From contig NZ_PKMZ01000005.1 of the NCBI RefSeq assembly GCF_002893625.1, positions 62,001 through 126,000 on the forward strand: a stretch of 64,000 nt of DNA, given 5' to 3'. The position numbers and the translations under genes are program-made. The DNA is from Mangrovicella endophytica. Its GTDB lineage: Bacteria > Pseudomonadota > Alphaproteobacteria > Rhizobiales > Rhizobiaceae. Below, piece by piece: positions 1 through 8,530 of this stretch (the stretch's first letter is position 1; each line of letters opens with the position of its first letter). Under the pieces are notes generated by a model. That model was not told the origin of the DNA and did not search any database. It saw only the letters and a list, made by a program, of their open reading frames with translations.

Positions 1-658
1 CCGGCGTTGCGAAGGGGCCGGCGAAGCGGACATGCTCGTAGATGTCGTCCGCCATCACCAGAATGTCCGGATGGCGTTCCAGGACGTCGGTCAGAGCCTT
101 CATCTCGGCGGGCGAATAGACCGAACCGGTTGGGTTGTTGGGCGAATTCAGCACCACCCAGCGCGTCTTCGGCGTGATTGCGGCTGCCAGATCCTGCGGC
201 TGCAGCACCCAGCGATCGGCCGCCCGCGTCGAAACGATCACCGGCACGCCGCCGGCAAGGCGGATCATGTCGGGATAGGACACCCAGTAGGGCGCGGGCA
301 CGATGACCTCGTCGCCGGCATCGAGCGTTGCGAGGAAGGCGTTGAAGATCAGCTGTTTGGCCCCGGCACCGGCGATGATCTGCGACGGCTCGTAGGCAAG
401 GCCGTTCTCGGTCCGGAACTTGGTGGCGATGGCGGCCTTCAGCTGCGCCGTGCCGGAGACAGCGGTGTATTTCGTGTCGCCGGCGCGAATGGCGGCGATG
501 CCGGCCTCGGCGATCGCGCCGGGCGTTGCAAAATCCAGTTCGCCCTCGCCAAGATTGGTGACGGCATGACCGGCGGCCCTCAGCGCCCGCACCTTGTTGG
601 AGATTTCAGCCGTTGGCGATGCACCGACGGCGCTCATGCGGGATGCGAGGCGGGTCAT
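1..658 (-). CDS. Aspartate/aromatic-type aminotransferase, C-terminus cut by window edge
   Basis: About 219 N-terminal residues are present; the gene runs off the left edge. The protein opens MTRLASRMSAVGASPT and has the fold-type I aminotransferase layout: the GEGELDF segment that normally binds substrate, a TKYTAVSGT segment, and the SPNNPTG motif near residue 180 whose Asn contacts the PLP ring. The PLP lysine would lie beyond the edge. Family knowledge: transamination between an amino acid (aspartate, possibly aromatic) and 2-oxoglutarate, cytosolic. It is transcribed away from the amidotransferase-like gene that starts 160 bases to the right. Exact substrate cannot be told from this half. 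Confidence 0.88.
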   Translation of the reverse strand, partial: MTRLASRMSAVGASPTAEISNKVRALRAAGHAVTNLGEGELDFATPGAIAEAGIAAIRAGDTKYTAVSGTAQLKAAIATKFRTENGLAYEPSQIIAGAGAKQLIFNAFLATLDAGDEVIVPAPYWVSYPDMIRLAGGVPVIVSTRAADRWVLQPQDLAAAITPKTRWVVLNSPNNPTGSVYSPAEMKALTDVLERHPDILVMADDIYEHVRFAGPFATP

Positions 659-701
659 GGAAAAGTCCTCTGGAACTGCGCTGCCGTTATTGTATCGATT
701 G

Positions 702-719
702 GATCAATATGATCAATCT
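702..719. repeat. Short tandem direct repeat in the divergent promoter region
   Basis: Two adjacent 9-base copies, GATCAATAT and GATCAATCT, lie in the 160-base gap between the divergent aminotransferase and amidotransferase-like genes, 44 bases from the aminotransferase start. This is a local AT-rich patch in GC-rich DNA and could be a promoter element or operator. No regulator can be named. Confidence 0.3.
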
Positions 720-818
720 ATGCATCGCCGACGTGCCGGCCCTTGCTGGCTGTCCCGTGCGGCTCCGGCACCGGATGTTGTATTGAAGTCGCAGGAATGA
801 GCGAGGCACAGTAGCGCG

Positions 819-1997
819 ATGACCCTCACCCTCGTCGTCGATCCGGCCGATCAGCCAGCCCTCTTCGGCGTTGCGGCCGCTCTCCATGCGCGTCGCGTCG
901 GTGCGCGCTTCATGCACGGTGCGCCGCTCTTTGATCTCGCGCGCGACGCGGATGCGGCTCAGTATGTCTTTCGCGACGGCGGTCTTGGCGCGAGCGGCCT
1001 CTATTTCGTCGAGGCCATTCTCGGCGAGCCGCCGGCGGCGCCGAGCAGCGATGCCGAACTCATCCGGGCTGCAGCCAATGGCGAGGTCGTGGTTCCCGTG
1101 CATGAAGGCTTCGGCCAGAGCGCCGACGGTCTAGTGGATGCGGCATCCGCTGCCGGTGTCGAGTGTCAGGTCGTCGCCATCGACGCCGAGAGCGAGGCGG
1201 CCGTGCCTCGCTCAGGTCAGGCACTGGCATCGGCACCGGATGATGCGCCCGTCCCGATCCTCTTCATCGGACGCGAGCGCGATCATCGCGCCGTCTATCC
1301 CGCGGCACTGGCTTCACTGGAGGCCGCTGCCGCGTCCGCCGGAATGGCGCTCGACATCCGCTTCGTCGACCCGACGACGATCGCCGCCGGCGCCTCGATC
1401 TTCGCGGGGATCGCTGGCATCCTCCTGCCGGGCGGTTCGGACATGGCGAATGTTCCGGGGCAGACCCTTGCCGCGCGCCATGCGATCGAGGCGCAGCTTC
1501 CCGTACTCGGCCTCTGCCTCGGCATGCAGACGATGACGACGGCGTTTGCGCAACGGCTACTCGGCTCCGAGGCGGTCAATCTGGCGGAGGCCGATCCGCA
1601 AGCGCCCACCAAGAGCTTCGTCGCGATGGCCGACATCACGGACGGCGACACGCTGCCGGCGCACCGTACCGGCGAGCAGCCGATCCGGATCGCTCCGGGC
1701 ACGAGGCTTGCCGCCGCGCTCGGGTGCGACGAACTGCCGATCCGCTGCAATCATCGCTATTGTGTCTCACCGACGCTGCGGCCGGCTCTCGCGAATGGCG
1801 GCCTCGTTATCTCCGCCTCCAGCTTCGGCGACCGGATCGTCGATGCGGTGGAGTGGCCTGAGCACCCCTTCTTCATGGGCCTGCAGGGGCATCCCGAGCT
1901 TGGCGTGCCCGGCGGACCGCAATCGCTTGTCTTCGGCGCCTTTCTGCAGGCGGCGAAGGCATATTCCGAATCGAAGGACAGGACGCATGGATCTTGA
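819..1997 (+). CDS. Class I glutamine amidotransferase-like protein (CTP-synthase-type glutaminase domain)
   Basis: 392 residues. The C-terminal half (about 145-375) is a class I glutamine amidotransferase domain: a GGSD oxyanion-strand segment near 205, the nucleophile elbow GLCLGMQ with Cys233, and GHPE near 356 giving the catalytic His-Glu pair. The N-terminal 140 residues match nothing I recognise; there is no CTP-synthase synthetase domain. The family releases ammonia from glutamine or hydrolyses gamma-glutamyl compounds. The end overlaps the next gene's start by 11 bases, so the two are probably translationally coupled with the SDR-like and FAA-hydrolase genes as a small catabolic operon. 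Substrate unknown. Confidence 0.75.
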   Translation: MTLTLVVDPADQPALFGVAAALHARRVGARFMHGAPLFDLARDADAAQYVFRDGGLGASGLYFVEAILGEPPAAPSSDAELIRAAANGEVVVPVHEGFGQSADGLVDAASAAGVECQVVAIDAESEAAVPRSGQALASAPDDAPVPILFIGRERDHRAVYPAALASLEAAAASAGMALDIRFVDPTTIAAGASIFAGIAGILLPGGSDMANVPGQTLAARHAIEAQLPVLGLCLGMQTMTTAFAQRLLGSEAVNLAEADPQAPTKSFVAMADITDGDTLPAHRTGEQPIRIAPGTRLAAALGCDELPIRCNHRYCVSPTLRPALANGGLVISASSFGDRIVDAVEWPEHPFFMGLQGHPELGVPGGPQSLVFGAFLQAAKAYSESKDRTHGS

Positions 1998-2766
1998 ACT
2001 GAACGGCCGCACCGCGCTGGTGCTCGGATCGAGCCAAGGGCTCGGCCATGCCGTGGCGACGGTGCTGGCGGCGGAAGGCGCCGAGGTGATCCTCACCGGC
2101 CGCTCCGCCGAAAAGCTGACCAAGGCCGCCGCTGACCTCGGCGCAACAGCGCGACCGGCGCGGTCGGAAGTGCTCGATCTCGCCGATCCGGCTTCGGTCG
2201 CCGACCTGATCGCCCGCATCTCCAAGGAGCAGATCGACATCCTCGTGCTGAACGGCGGCGGACCGCCTCCCGGCCCGGTGGCGAGCGTTGGCTCCGACGT
2301 GTGGAACAAGCAGTTTGCCGCCATGGTGACCGGGCCGCTCGCCATCGCATCCGCCGTTCTGCCCGGCATGCGGCAGCGCGGCTTCGGACGGATCGTCGCG
2401 ATCGTCTCCTCCGGGGTGCAGCAGCCGATCCCCAATCTCGGCATTTCGAACACGCTGCGCTCCTCCATCATCGGCTGGGCGAAGACGCTGGCCGGCGAAG
2501 TGGCGGGCGAGGGCGTGACCGTGAATGCCGTGGTGCCGGGGCGCATCCACACCAGTCGTGTCGACGAGCTCGACGCGGCGGCGGCGCAGCGCGCCGGCAA
2601 GACGCCGGAGGCGGTCGCGGAAGCCTCGCGCGCGACGATCCCGATGGGGCGTTACGGGGATCCCCGCGAGTTCGCCGATGCGGTGGCGTTCTTGGCCAGC
2701 GCCCGCGCCTCCTATATCACCGGCACGACGTTGCGCGTCGACGGCGGCATGATCCGCGGCATTTGA
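1987..2766 (+). CDS. SDR-family oxidoreductase-like protein without the usual Tyr/Lys
   Basis: 259 residues from ATG at 1987, overlapping the previous gene by 11 bases. The N-terminal Rossmann segment ALVLGSSQGLGHAVA (residues 9-23) is the SDR nucleotide site. The NxGG strand reads LVLNGGGPPPGP, and the C-terminal VDGG is present. In the active-site helix the segment SNTLRSSIIGWAKTLA replaces the normal YxxxK: by alignment the Tyr position is Ser and the Lys position is Arg. A divergent SDR subgroup with this feature is known to me (BKR-like). It may not be a dehydrogenase. It sits between the amidotransferase-like gene and an FAA hydrolase. Confidence 0.8.
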   Translation: MDLELNGRTALVLGSSQGLGHAVATVLAAEGAEVILTGRSAEKLTKAAADLGATARPARSEVLDLADPASVADLIARISKEQIDILVLNGGGPPPGPVASVGSDVWNKQFAAMVTGPLAIASAVLPGMRQRGFGRIVAIVSSGVQQPIPNLGISNTLRSSIIGWAKTLAGEVAGEGVTVNAVVPGRIHTSRVDELDAAAAQRAGKTPEAVAEASRATIPMGRYGDPREFADAVAFLASARASYITGTTLRVDGGMIRGI

Positions 2767-2826
2767 GTCATCCGAGGCAGCGGGAGCCGCGCATGGCTTC
2801 CGCCCCCATCCAGCCGAAAGCATCCC

Positions 2827-3516
2827 ATGACCGACTATGTCGTTGCCCCGCCGCCGATCGCCGCTGTTCCCGTCGAAGGCGGCGGCCTCTTCCCCGTGCG
2901 GCGTATCTTCTGCGTCGGGCGCAACTATGCCGCCCATGCCCGCGAGATGGGCGCCGATCCCGATCGCGAGCCGCCCTTCTTCTTCGCCAAGCCGGCCGAT
3001 GCGATTCTGACTGGCGGGCGCGACTTGCCGTATCCGCCGCAGACGGAATCGCTCCACTTCGAGGTGGAACTCGTCGCGGCCATCGGAGCCGGCGGTGCGG
3101 GCATCGCCGTCGAGAATGCCCTGGATCATGTCTGGGGCTATGCCGCCGGCATCGACATGACCCGGCGCGACCTGCAGGACGTCGCTAAGCAGATGCGGCG
3201 GCCGTGGGACCTGTCCAAGGGCTTCGACCACTCCGCGCCGATCGGCACGCTCGTACCCGCGAGCCGGATCGGCCATCCGAGCTCCGGCGCCATCGAGCTC
3301 AGCGTCGACGGCACGATGCGCCAGTCCTCCGATCTGACCCACATGATCTGGAGCGTCGCCGAGACGATCGCCCATCTCTCCGCCTCAGTCCGGCTGGAGC
3401 CGGGCGATCTGATCTTCACCGGCACGCCGGAAGGGGTCGGCGCGGTGTCGCGCGGCCAGCAGATGGAAGGGCGCATCGACGGCGTCGGGACGGTGACCGC
3501 GAGGATGCTGGCTTAA
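2827..3516 (+). CDS. Fumarylacetoacetate hydrolase family protein (fumarylpyruvate hydrolase-like)
   Basis: 229 residues, the short cytosolic FAH form. Seen: the [10 protein letters not shown] motif near residue 32, the metal-binding HFEVELV segment (Glu-x-Glu) near 78, the IDMTRRDLQ segment and [11 protein letters not shown] near 135, and the C-terminal FTGTPEGVG. These are the standard FAH signature positions for Mg2+/Mn2+ and the enol substrate. The best named match by motif and length is fumarylpyruvate hydrolase of the gentisate route, but acylpyruvases share all these motifs. It follows the SDR-like gene by 60 bases and is probably the last gene of that operon. Confidence 0.82.
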   Translation: MTDYVVAPPPIAAVPVEGGGLFPVRRIFCVGRNYAAHAREMGADPDREPPFFFAKPADAILTGGRDLPYPPQTESLHFEVELVAAIGAGGAGIAVENALDHVWGYAAGIDMTRRDLQDVAKQMRRPWDLSKGFDHSAPIGTLVPASRIGHPSSGAIELSVDGTMRQSSDLTHMIWSVAETIAHLSASVRLEPGDLIFTGTPEGVGAVSRGQQMEGRIDGVGTVTARMLA

Positions 3517-3811
3517 ACGGGGCTCGTCGCGGCGTCGGGCGTCAGCTTGCAGTCGGCCCGTCGGTTGACATGACTTCGTCCGTGGACGGGGTCCGGAACC
3601 GGAAGGGACAGACTATATAGCGGCCCCGTACGGCTACACCTTGAGAACGCCAGACCCGCTGGCGCCCCGGTCTTCGTCAGCTCTCCAAGTCCGGCAGCAT
3701 AGCCCCTGATCGCAGAACAGGGCGGTTGGTCCTTCAGGTCCGATTGACGGATCAGGCGATCGGACTCCGGCAAACGGCCGAGCATCGATCGCGACAGGTG
3801 GGTGGGCAACG

Positions 3812-6800
3812 TCAGAGCGCCCCGTTCATCCGGAAAACAGGTCTCTCCGGAAGATAGGACTCATTGATTACTCCAAGGATGTATCTGACGAACGCCAAGA
3901 TGCTTGTCCCGAATATGATTGAGAACAGCAGCAGTACCAGAAGATCGACCCTGTCATGGGCGGCGGCTGCGACCAGAAGCGTCAGCGGCAAGAGCACCGA
4001 GTAATACGGCGTGATCTTCTGAACCGATCCGTCGTAACCGGGTGCAACTGTGAGCCCGCCGCTCGCGATGATCAACGTGAAGTACGCGATTGCGCCCGTG
4101 ACGACGATGATGCTCCCGATGTAAGTGGCCATCATCGCGAAGGCCAACACTTCGAGCGGCAGCAACATTCTTTCGGAGACAAAGAGAGCTCGTGCACGCC
4201 CGACATGGCGCACATAGGTGCTGACCTTAGCCCGCGCGTCGTTCGACTCGTCCGTCATCTGGTGAAGGATGATCGACCTCAAACCGAAGCTGAGCGACCA
4301 GACCAGCACAAAGAGCGCCCATCCGATATCGACGGGCAACTGCTCTGATTGATAGACGGCCACCACGGATAGAAGGGCAGGGAAGACGTGAGCCCCTGAT
4401 GCATCGGCGAGCACGCCGAGATAGGTGCGCTCCTTTAATCGGAACGGCCGGAACGAGTAGAGGGAGAACGCGACCCAGGATCCTAGATAGAGGCCAGTCG
4501 CCAAGGAACTCGGACTGAGCCAGATACAGAGCGCGCCTCCAGCCGCGATGCACAAGAACATGATGGCGATCACGGCAGACCTGGGCAGCTTGTCTGTTAT
4601 GTTCCGTTTCCCGCTGATCTTGTCCTGCGCAGCATCCGTCAGGTCATTGATGATCGACACGTAGATGGCGCAGACCACGATAGCCGCGACGAGGATGGCA
4701 ATTTCGGCGAGCGACGACGCAATCGGCAGTCCGGCCTGCAAGGCGGTCGCAAAGGCTACTGCCATGACAAGCTGGATCTTGCTCGGCCACCAATCGCGAG
4801 CTCTCACCAGGTCCTTGACGGAGGAGCGAGAGGCCCGCCCTTCTGCGCGACCGTGCCTGAGGTAGTGAACGAGCGGGTTGACTCCTGCGGCGGCTATGTC
4901 CGGATAGGTCTTGAGGTACCACTGGGTGGAGAAGTTCGGATTGGGATCCTTGCCCTCGCGCCAGCCGAAGTGAGCATAATGAGCCGCTGCCGATAGCGAG
5001 CCGGATGCCTCGGGATAGCGGGCCAGGTACCATCCGGCATCGACGCCCTCGTTTCCTGTAAGCACCCCATCCGGGTTCCAGCGGGCCTCCGGCTCGACCG
5101 GAAGGCGGCCTTCTGCGCGGCCATGCCTCAGATAATGAACGAGGGGGTTGGCGCCGGCGGCCTCAATGTCTGGATAGGCCGTGAGGTACCATTCCGTAGA
5201 GAAATTTGGATTCGGGTCCTTGCCCTGACGCCAGCCCAACTGGGCATAGTGAGCCGCCGGCGACGCGTAGCCGACAACGTCGGGATAGCGGCTAAGATAC
5301 CAAGCTGCATCGACCCCATCCGGTCCGGTGAGGACGCCATCCGGGTTCCAGCGTGCCTCCGGCTCCACCGGCGCGCGACCTTCTGCGCGGCCGTGCCTCA
5401 GATAGTGAACCAGAGGGTTGATCTTGGCATCGGCTACGTCCGGATACTCCGTGAGATACCACTGCGTGGAGAAGTTCGGATTGGGATCCTTGCGTTCGCG
5501 CCAACCGTAGCGAGCGTAGTGAGCTGCCGCTGACGCATATCCCGCGGCGTCAGGATATTGCGCCAAGTACCAATCCGCATCGACTCCGTCCGGCCCGCTC
5601 AGGACGCTGTCGAGGGTCTGCAGGCCTTCCGAACCGACCTGCGCTTCCCCGCCCTCATGGCCTTGAGATCGCTGGAGGTAACGGGCCAGGGCCTCAAGAC
5701 AGAAGGCTGTGGTGAGTTCGCGCGACCCCCAGAATTCGTTTGGCCCTGAGTAGAACAAGTCCTCCTTCCAGGCGCCGTCGTCCTGCTGGAGAGCCAGCAC
5801 AGCATTTATGAAGTCGTCGAGAAGAGGTCCCTCATACTCGAGCGTGAGGAGTATCGATGCGGCCATCGCAGCGGAGCGGGCGGATCCATACAGCGTCTGC
5901 GATTGAGCGTGCGCCTCTATGCGCGACAGCATCTCGCCTTTGACTTCGCGGAGCGAAGGCGCCGAGTGAAGATGCGCTCTGGCCGTGAGGTACAGCAGCG
6001 TAACGTCGTCTCGATAATACAGGCTAAAGCCCGTATCGCTGCCTGCTTTGATGCAGCTTATGAGATAATCGATCGCCTGCCGCGTGAAGTCCGACTCTCC
6101 CAGGAACAAGATGACGTTCGCGTTCACGGCAGGGTCTACATCATCGACTGGGACGGGATCATACTCCGTCACCAGCAGTCTTGAATCTGGCGCCGATGCC
6201 GGCTGGGCTGCGAGTTGGCGAAAGAACCGCGCCTGTATCTCATTCAGGCTCCGGAGCAACACGGCGCGGCAGCCCGTCCGGGACGCCTTCTGCGGCACAA
6301 GCCACGTCAGGAAACGTCCCTGCTCATCTCGTAAAGACCTGAAGGCCCACTCATTGCTGACGGTGAAGCCGCCCTGCCGGAGGGCGAAGCTGGCGCATGC
6401 CGTGTCATCCAGATCTGGCGGAACTCTGACATGCTTGTAGTTGCTGGTGGAATAATATCGCCAGACGTCGCCGAATGATTTCTCATGCCGGAGAAACGTT
6501 AGCGCCTGTTCCTTTAGGTCTCTGACTTCAATATCCGGAAGATACTGCAGAGCATAAAGAACGAATGTCGTGGTGAATGGCGAACTGTCGGTGATGCCAT
6601 CCGACATGTCCTGTTTCGTTGCGATGAGGGTGTTGAATTCGCCGCTACCAAGCTGCGATCTGCGAAGAAATCGCAGAGCATCGTTTATCGATTTTTGCAG
6701 CGTGTAAAAAGAAGCATCGCCCGCGTCAAAGTTGCAGGGCTGGTGATGGTCAGATGGTCCCCGGTAAACCGGAACGCTCGATTCACTCGTCGCGTTTCTG

Positions 6801-6826
6801 TAAGCCGACATTAGCTTTCCGCTCAC
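3812..6826 (-). CDS. Three-part fusion: class II terpene-cyclase-like domain + three 90-aa repeats + UbiA prenyltransferase domain
   Basis: 1004 residues. Residues about 40-390 are a squalene-cyclase/prenyltransferase alpha-barrel type domain with an intact class II cyclase acid motif DLDDT (138-142) and a QW motif Q347-D350-G351-W353. Residues 411-663 hold three tandem 90-residue repeats, each with VDAxWYLxxYPD and NPLVHYLRHGRAEGR. Residues about 675-1000 are a polytopic UbiA-type domain with both diphosphate/Mg2+ motifs, N727-D-x-x-D731-x-x-x-D735 and D859-x-x-x-D863. No signal peptide is seen; the first 670 residues would be cytosolic and the tail membrane-bound. Family knowledge: class II domains protonate a polyprenyl chain, and UbiA domains transfer or cyclise prenyl diphosphates. 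A bifunctional terpenoid or meroterpenoid enzyme is the inference. The gene stands alone and its codon use looks less GC-rich than its neighbours. Confidence 0.8.
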   Translation of the reverse strand: MSGKLMSAYRNATSESSVPVYRGPSDHHQPCNFDAGDASFYTLQKSINDALRFLRRSQLGSGEFNTLIATKQDMSDGITDSSPFTTTFVLYALQYLPDIEVRDLKEQALTFLRHEKSFGDVWRYYSTSNYKHVRVPPDLDDTACASFALRQGGFTVSNEWAFRSLRDEQGRFLTWLVPQKASRTGCRAVLLRSLNEIQARFFRQLAAQPASAPDSRLLVTEYDPVPVDDVDPAVNANVILFLGESDFTRQAIDYLISCIKAGSDTGFSLYYRDDVTLLYLTARAHLHSAPSLREVKGEMLSRIEAHAQSQTLYGSARSAAMAASILLTLEYEGPLLDDFINAVLALQQDDGAWKEDLFYSGPNEFWGSRELTTAFCLEALARYLQRSQGHEGGEAQVGSEGLQTLDSVLSGPDGVDADWYLAQYPDAAGYASAAAHYARYGWRERKDPNPNFSTQWYLTEYPDVADAKINPLVHYLRHGRAEGRAPVEPEARWNPDGVLTGPDGVDAAWYLSRYPDVVGYASPAAHYAQLGWRQGKDPNPNFSTEWYLTAYPDIEAAGANPLVHYLRHGRAEGRLPVEPEARWNPDGVLTGNEGVDAGWYLARYPEASGSLSAAAHYAHFGWREGKDPNPNFSTQWYLKTYPDIAAAGVNPLVHYLRHGRAEGRASRSSVKDLVRARDWWPSKIQLVMAVAFATALQAGLPIASSLAEIAILVAAIVVCAIYVSIINDLTDAAQDKISGKRNITDKLPRSAVIAIMFLCIAAGGALCIWLSPSSLATGLYLGSWVAFSLYSFRPFRLKERTYLGVLADASGAHVFPALLSVVAVYQSEQLPVDIGWALFVLVWSLSFGLRSIILHQMTDESNDARAKVSTYVRHVGRARALFVSERMLLPLEVLAFAMMATYIGSIIVVTGAIAYFTLIIASGGLTVAPGYDGSVQKITPYYSVLLPLTLLVAAAAHDRVDLLVLLLFSIIFGTSILAFVRYILGVINESYLPERPVFRMNGAL
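4838..5596 (-). repeat. Three in-frame 270-base tandem repeats
   Basis: Inside the fusion gene, residues 411-500, 501-590 and 591-663 repeat with an exact 90-residue period; the third copy lacks the last part. Each unit contains two related half-units, one built on WYLxxYPD...AAHYAxxGWRxxKDPNPNFS and one on WYLxxYPD...NPLVHYLRHGRAEGR. Similar YLxxYPDV...HYLxHG units are common as add-ons in bacterial glycan-related proteins, from memory. They separate the soluble cyclase-like half from the membrane half. Confidence 0.85.
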
Positions 6827-7091
6827 TGGGCCGATCTAAGTAGCTATGCAAGATCATCCTGTCGATAGTCGCATGGCGGACAGCTGCTGCTCATTCAGGG
6901 TTAGCAGCCGAAGGTCGTGCTTCAGTTTGGCTGGACGTCTTGCGGAGGCTCGCGCTACTGGTTTCTCGTCCGTTTCGATCGTCCAGCGCCACACCCTCGC
7001 CGGAGCGATCAAGGCTCCACGGTCAACAGAACCGCGCCATCAGCGCTTCAGCGCAGAGACCAGCAGATGGATGAGCGGCTGAGACAGGGGA

Positions 7092-7167
7092 TGGTGCCCA
7101 GGGGCGGAATCGAACCACCGACACTGCGATTTTCAGTCGCATGCTCTACCAACTGAGCTACCTGGGC
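7092..7167 (-). tRNA. tRNA-Phe (GAA)
   Basis: 76 bases on the minus strand including encoded CCA. The acceptor stem GCCCAGG pairs with CCTGGGC, the D-loop has AGCTCAGTTGGTAGAGC, the anticodon loop reads CTGAAAA with GAA at its centre, and the T-loop has GGTTCGATTCC. All positions of a canonical tRNA are filled. The 3' end faces the fusion gene at 3812-6826. Confidence 0.97.
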
Positions 7168-7397
7168 GCCGGGAGCAGGGCTGAGGCACAAGGCCGGCTC
7201 GCTCGGGACGGCGCCTTATATGAAACGCCATCCGGCCTGTCCAGCACCTCGCCCGCTCCCATGCCGAAAAAGTCATGGAGGTGGTCGTGCGAATAGGACC
7301 GGTAGCCGGCTCGCATGGTTTTCCGCGGCATTGCGGGCCGGCACCTGAACGCATCCGCCTGATCCGCCGTTAGCTTCGGTGGATTGGAGAACCTGCC

Positions 7398-7577
7398 ATG
7401 GATCAGCACGGCCGTGACCGCACCGTCAAATGGGTCATCATCCTCGCTGCGATCGTCGTCATCGTGCTGCTGTATGGCGCGTGGAGCGATTGGTTCGGCC
7501 TGACCGCCAACGAGCGGGCGACCGACCCAGGGCCGGACCGGCCGGAGGCATCGTCATCCGCCCCATCGGAGCCTTGA
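7398..7577 (+). CDS. Small single-pass membrane protein, unknown
   Basis: 59 residues beginning MDQHGRDRTVKW. One hydrophobic segment (about residues 12-28, VIILAAIVVIVLLYGAW) is followed by a short polar, Pro/Ser-rich tail. Basic residues precede the segment, so the N-terminus is probably cytosolic. I do not recognise a family. It sits between two tRNA genes. GC-rich codon use and a clean reading frame support it, but there is no strong ribosome-binding site. Confidence 0.55.
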   Translation: MDQHGRDRTVKWVIILAAIVVIVLLYGAWSDWFGLTANERATDPGPDRPEASSSAPSEP

Positions 7578-7752
7578 GCGTCCAGGCCGTCGCACCCTCT
7601 CACAGCACTATCTATCAGCTCCCTGCCACCGGTTTGGGCATTTCGACCTTGAACTGGACGACGGCTCTCGGGCCCGAAGCTGGCGCGAGGGTGACTGAAG
7701 AGCGCCGACGCCAGTTGACGAAGCGCCGCAAATCAGGGAAACAGCCCCCGTC

Positions 7753-7827
<75 letters not shown>

Positions 7828-8153
7828 GCCATCCCCTAATCGGTCCTTTGGTCACCATCGCGACGCCGGTCGATCCGTGTGGCAGGTCAGCGTTGGCTCT
7901 GCGGCTCCCTCAACGATCGGGCGCGCGGCGCATCGTCTTGCCGCCCCGCGGAGAGCAAGCGCGGCCGAAGTTCCTCCTGAGCGCTCCTTGGACGGCGCAC
8001 GCGGTTCCAGCATGCGCCGGCTCGTCCCACTGTTATCGCGACGCGCACATGCGACGGCGGCCGCAACCGGCTGTGCCGAATCTGCTTTGCGGCGGTGCGA
8101 TAATCGGCTAGCGGTTCAAGGTGGGGGACAATGGTCGTGACGAGGGGTTCACC
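7828..8153. other. Gene-free interval after tRNA-Thr
   Basis: 326 bases between tRNA-Thr and the next small gene. Open frames exist on both strands but have no family resemblance, no good ribosome-binding site and look like GC-rich chance frames. I see no hairpin terminator with a T-run and no repeat here. Confidence 0.5.
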
Positions 8154-8354
8154 GTGACCAAAAAATTGGACGGCGCGATCGACAGCATCGGCGAGCGCGT
8201 CACGAACATCTGCGAATTCCTGCACGATCTCGAACCCGGCAAGCCGATCGACGAGAAGGCTCTGCATGAAGCCATGCACGACTGCTCGAACGTCTCGCAG
8301 TCGATGATGAGCCTGAAGCGCGTCGTCAATCGTCTGGAAGAGAATAAGAGCTAG
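8154..8354 (+). CDS. Small helical protein, unknown
   Basis: 66 residues if translation starts at GTG 8154, which I prefer to the upstream in-frame GTG at 8121 because GAGGGG (8142-8147) lies six bases before it. The protein starts MTKKLDGAIDSIGERV and is rich in charged and heptad-like residues, with two Cys-free helices and one Cys in AMHDCSNVSQSM. No membrane segment or known domain. It lies upstream of pncB but 176 bases away. Function unknown. Confidence 0.55.
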   Translation: MTKKLDGAIDSIGERVTNICEFLHDLEPGKPIDEKALHEAMHDCSNVSQSMMSLKRVVNRLEENKS

Positions 8355-8530
8355 GGCCTCAGCATCAGGTTCGTCACTGGCGGCGTGACGGCCTGCCCGC
8401 CCATGTGGGGTGTGCGGCCCTTCGACCGCGCCCCCATTGCCCGCCCGCGGCGTCCACCGCCTCCGGCGGCCCGTATCGGTGACTATCAAGCTATCGAGCG
8501 ACTGGGCGATCAGAAGGAGGAGCCACGGGG

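Noticed and set aside
3513-3809. 98-codon minus-strand frame in the gap before the fusion gene
   Set aside because: No ribosome-binding site, no family resemblance, and a composition like random translation. The gap appears empty.
3812-6826. Fusion protein as squalene-hopene cyclase
   Set aside because: The cyclase-like part is about 350 residues, roughly half of a two-barrel hopene cyclase, and has only one clear QW motif; a single-domain type is more likely.
6827-7091. Short plus-strand frames between the fusion gene and tRNA-Phe
   Set aside because: One of them runs into the tRNA antisense; codon use and translation look non-coding.
7168-7397. Minus-strand frames upstream of tRNA-Phe
   Set aside because: They overlap each other in different frames, lack ribosome-binding sites and show no conserved segment.
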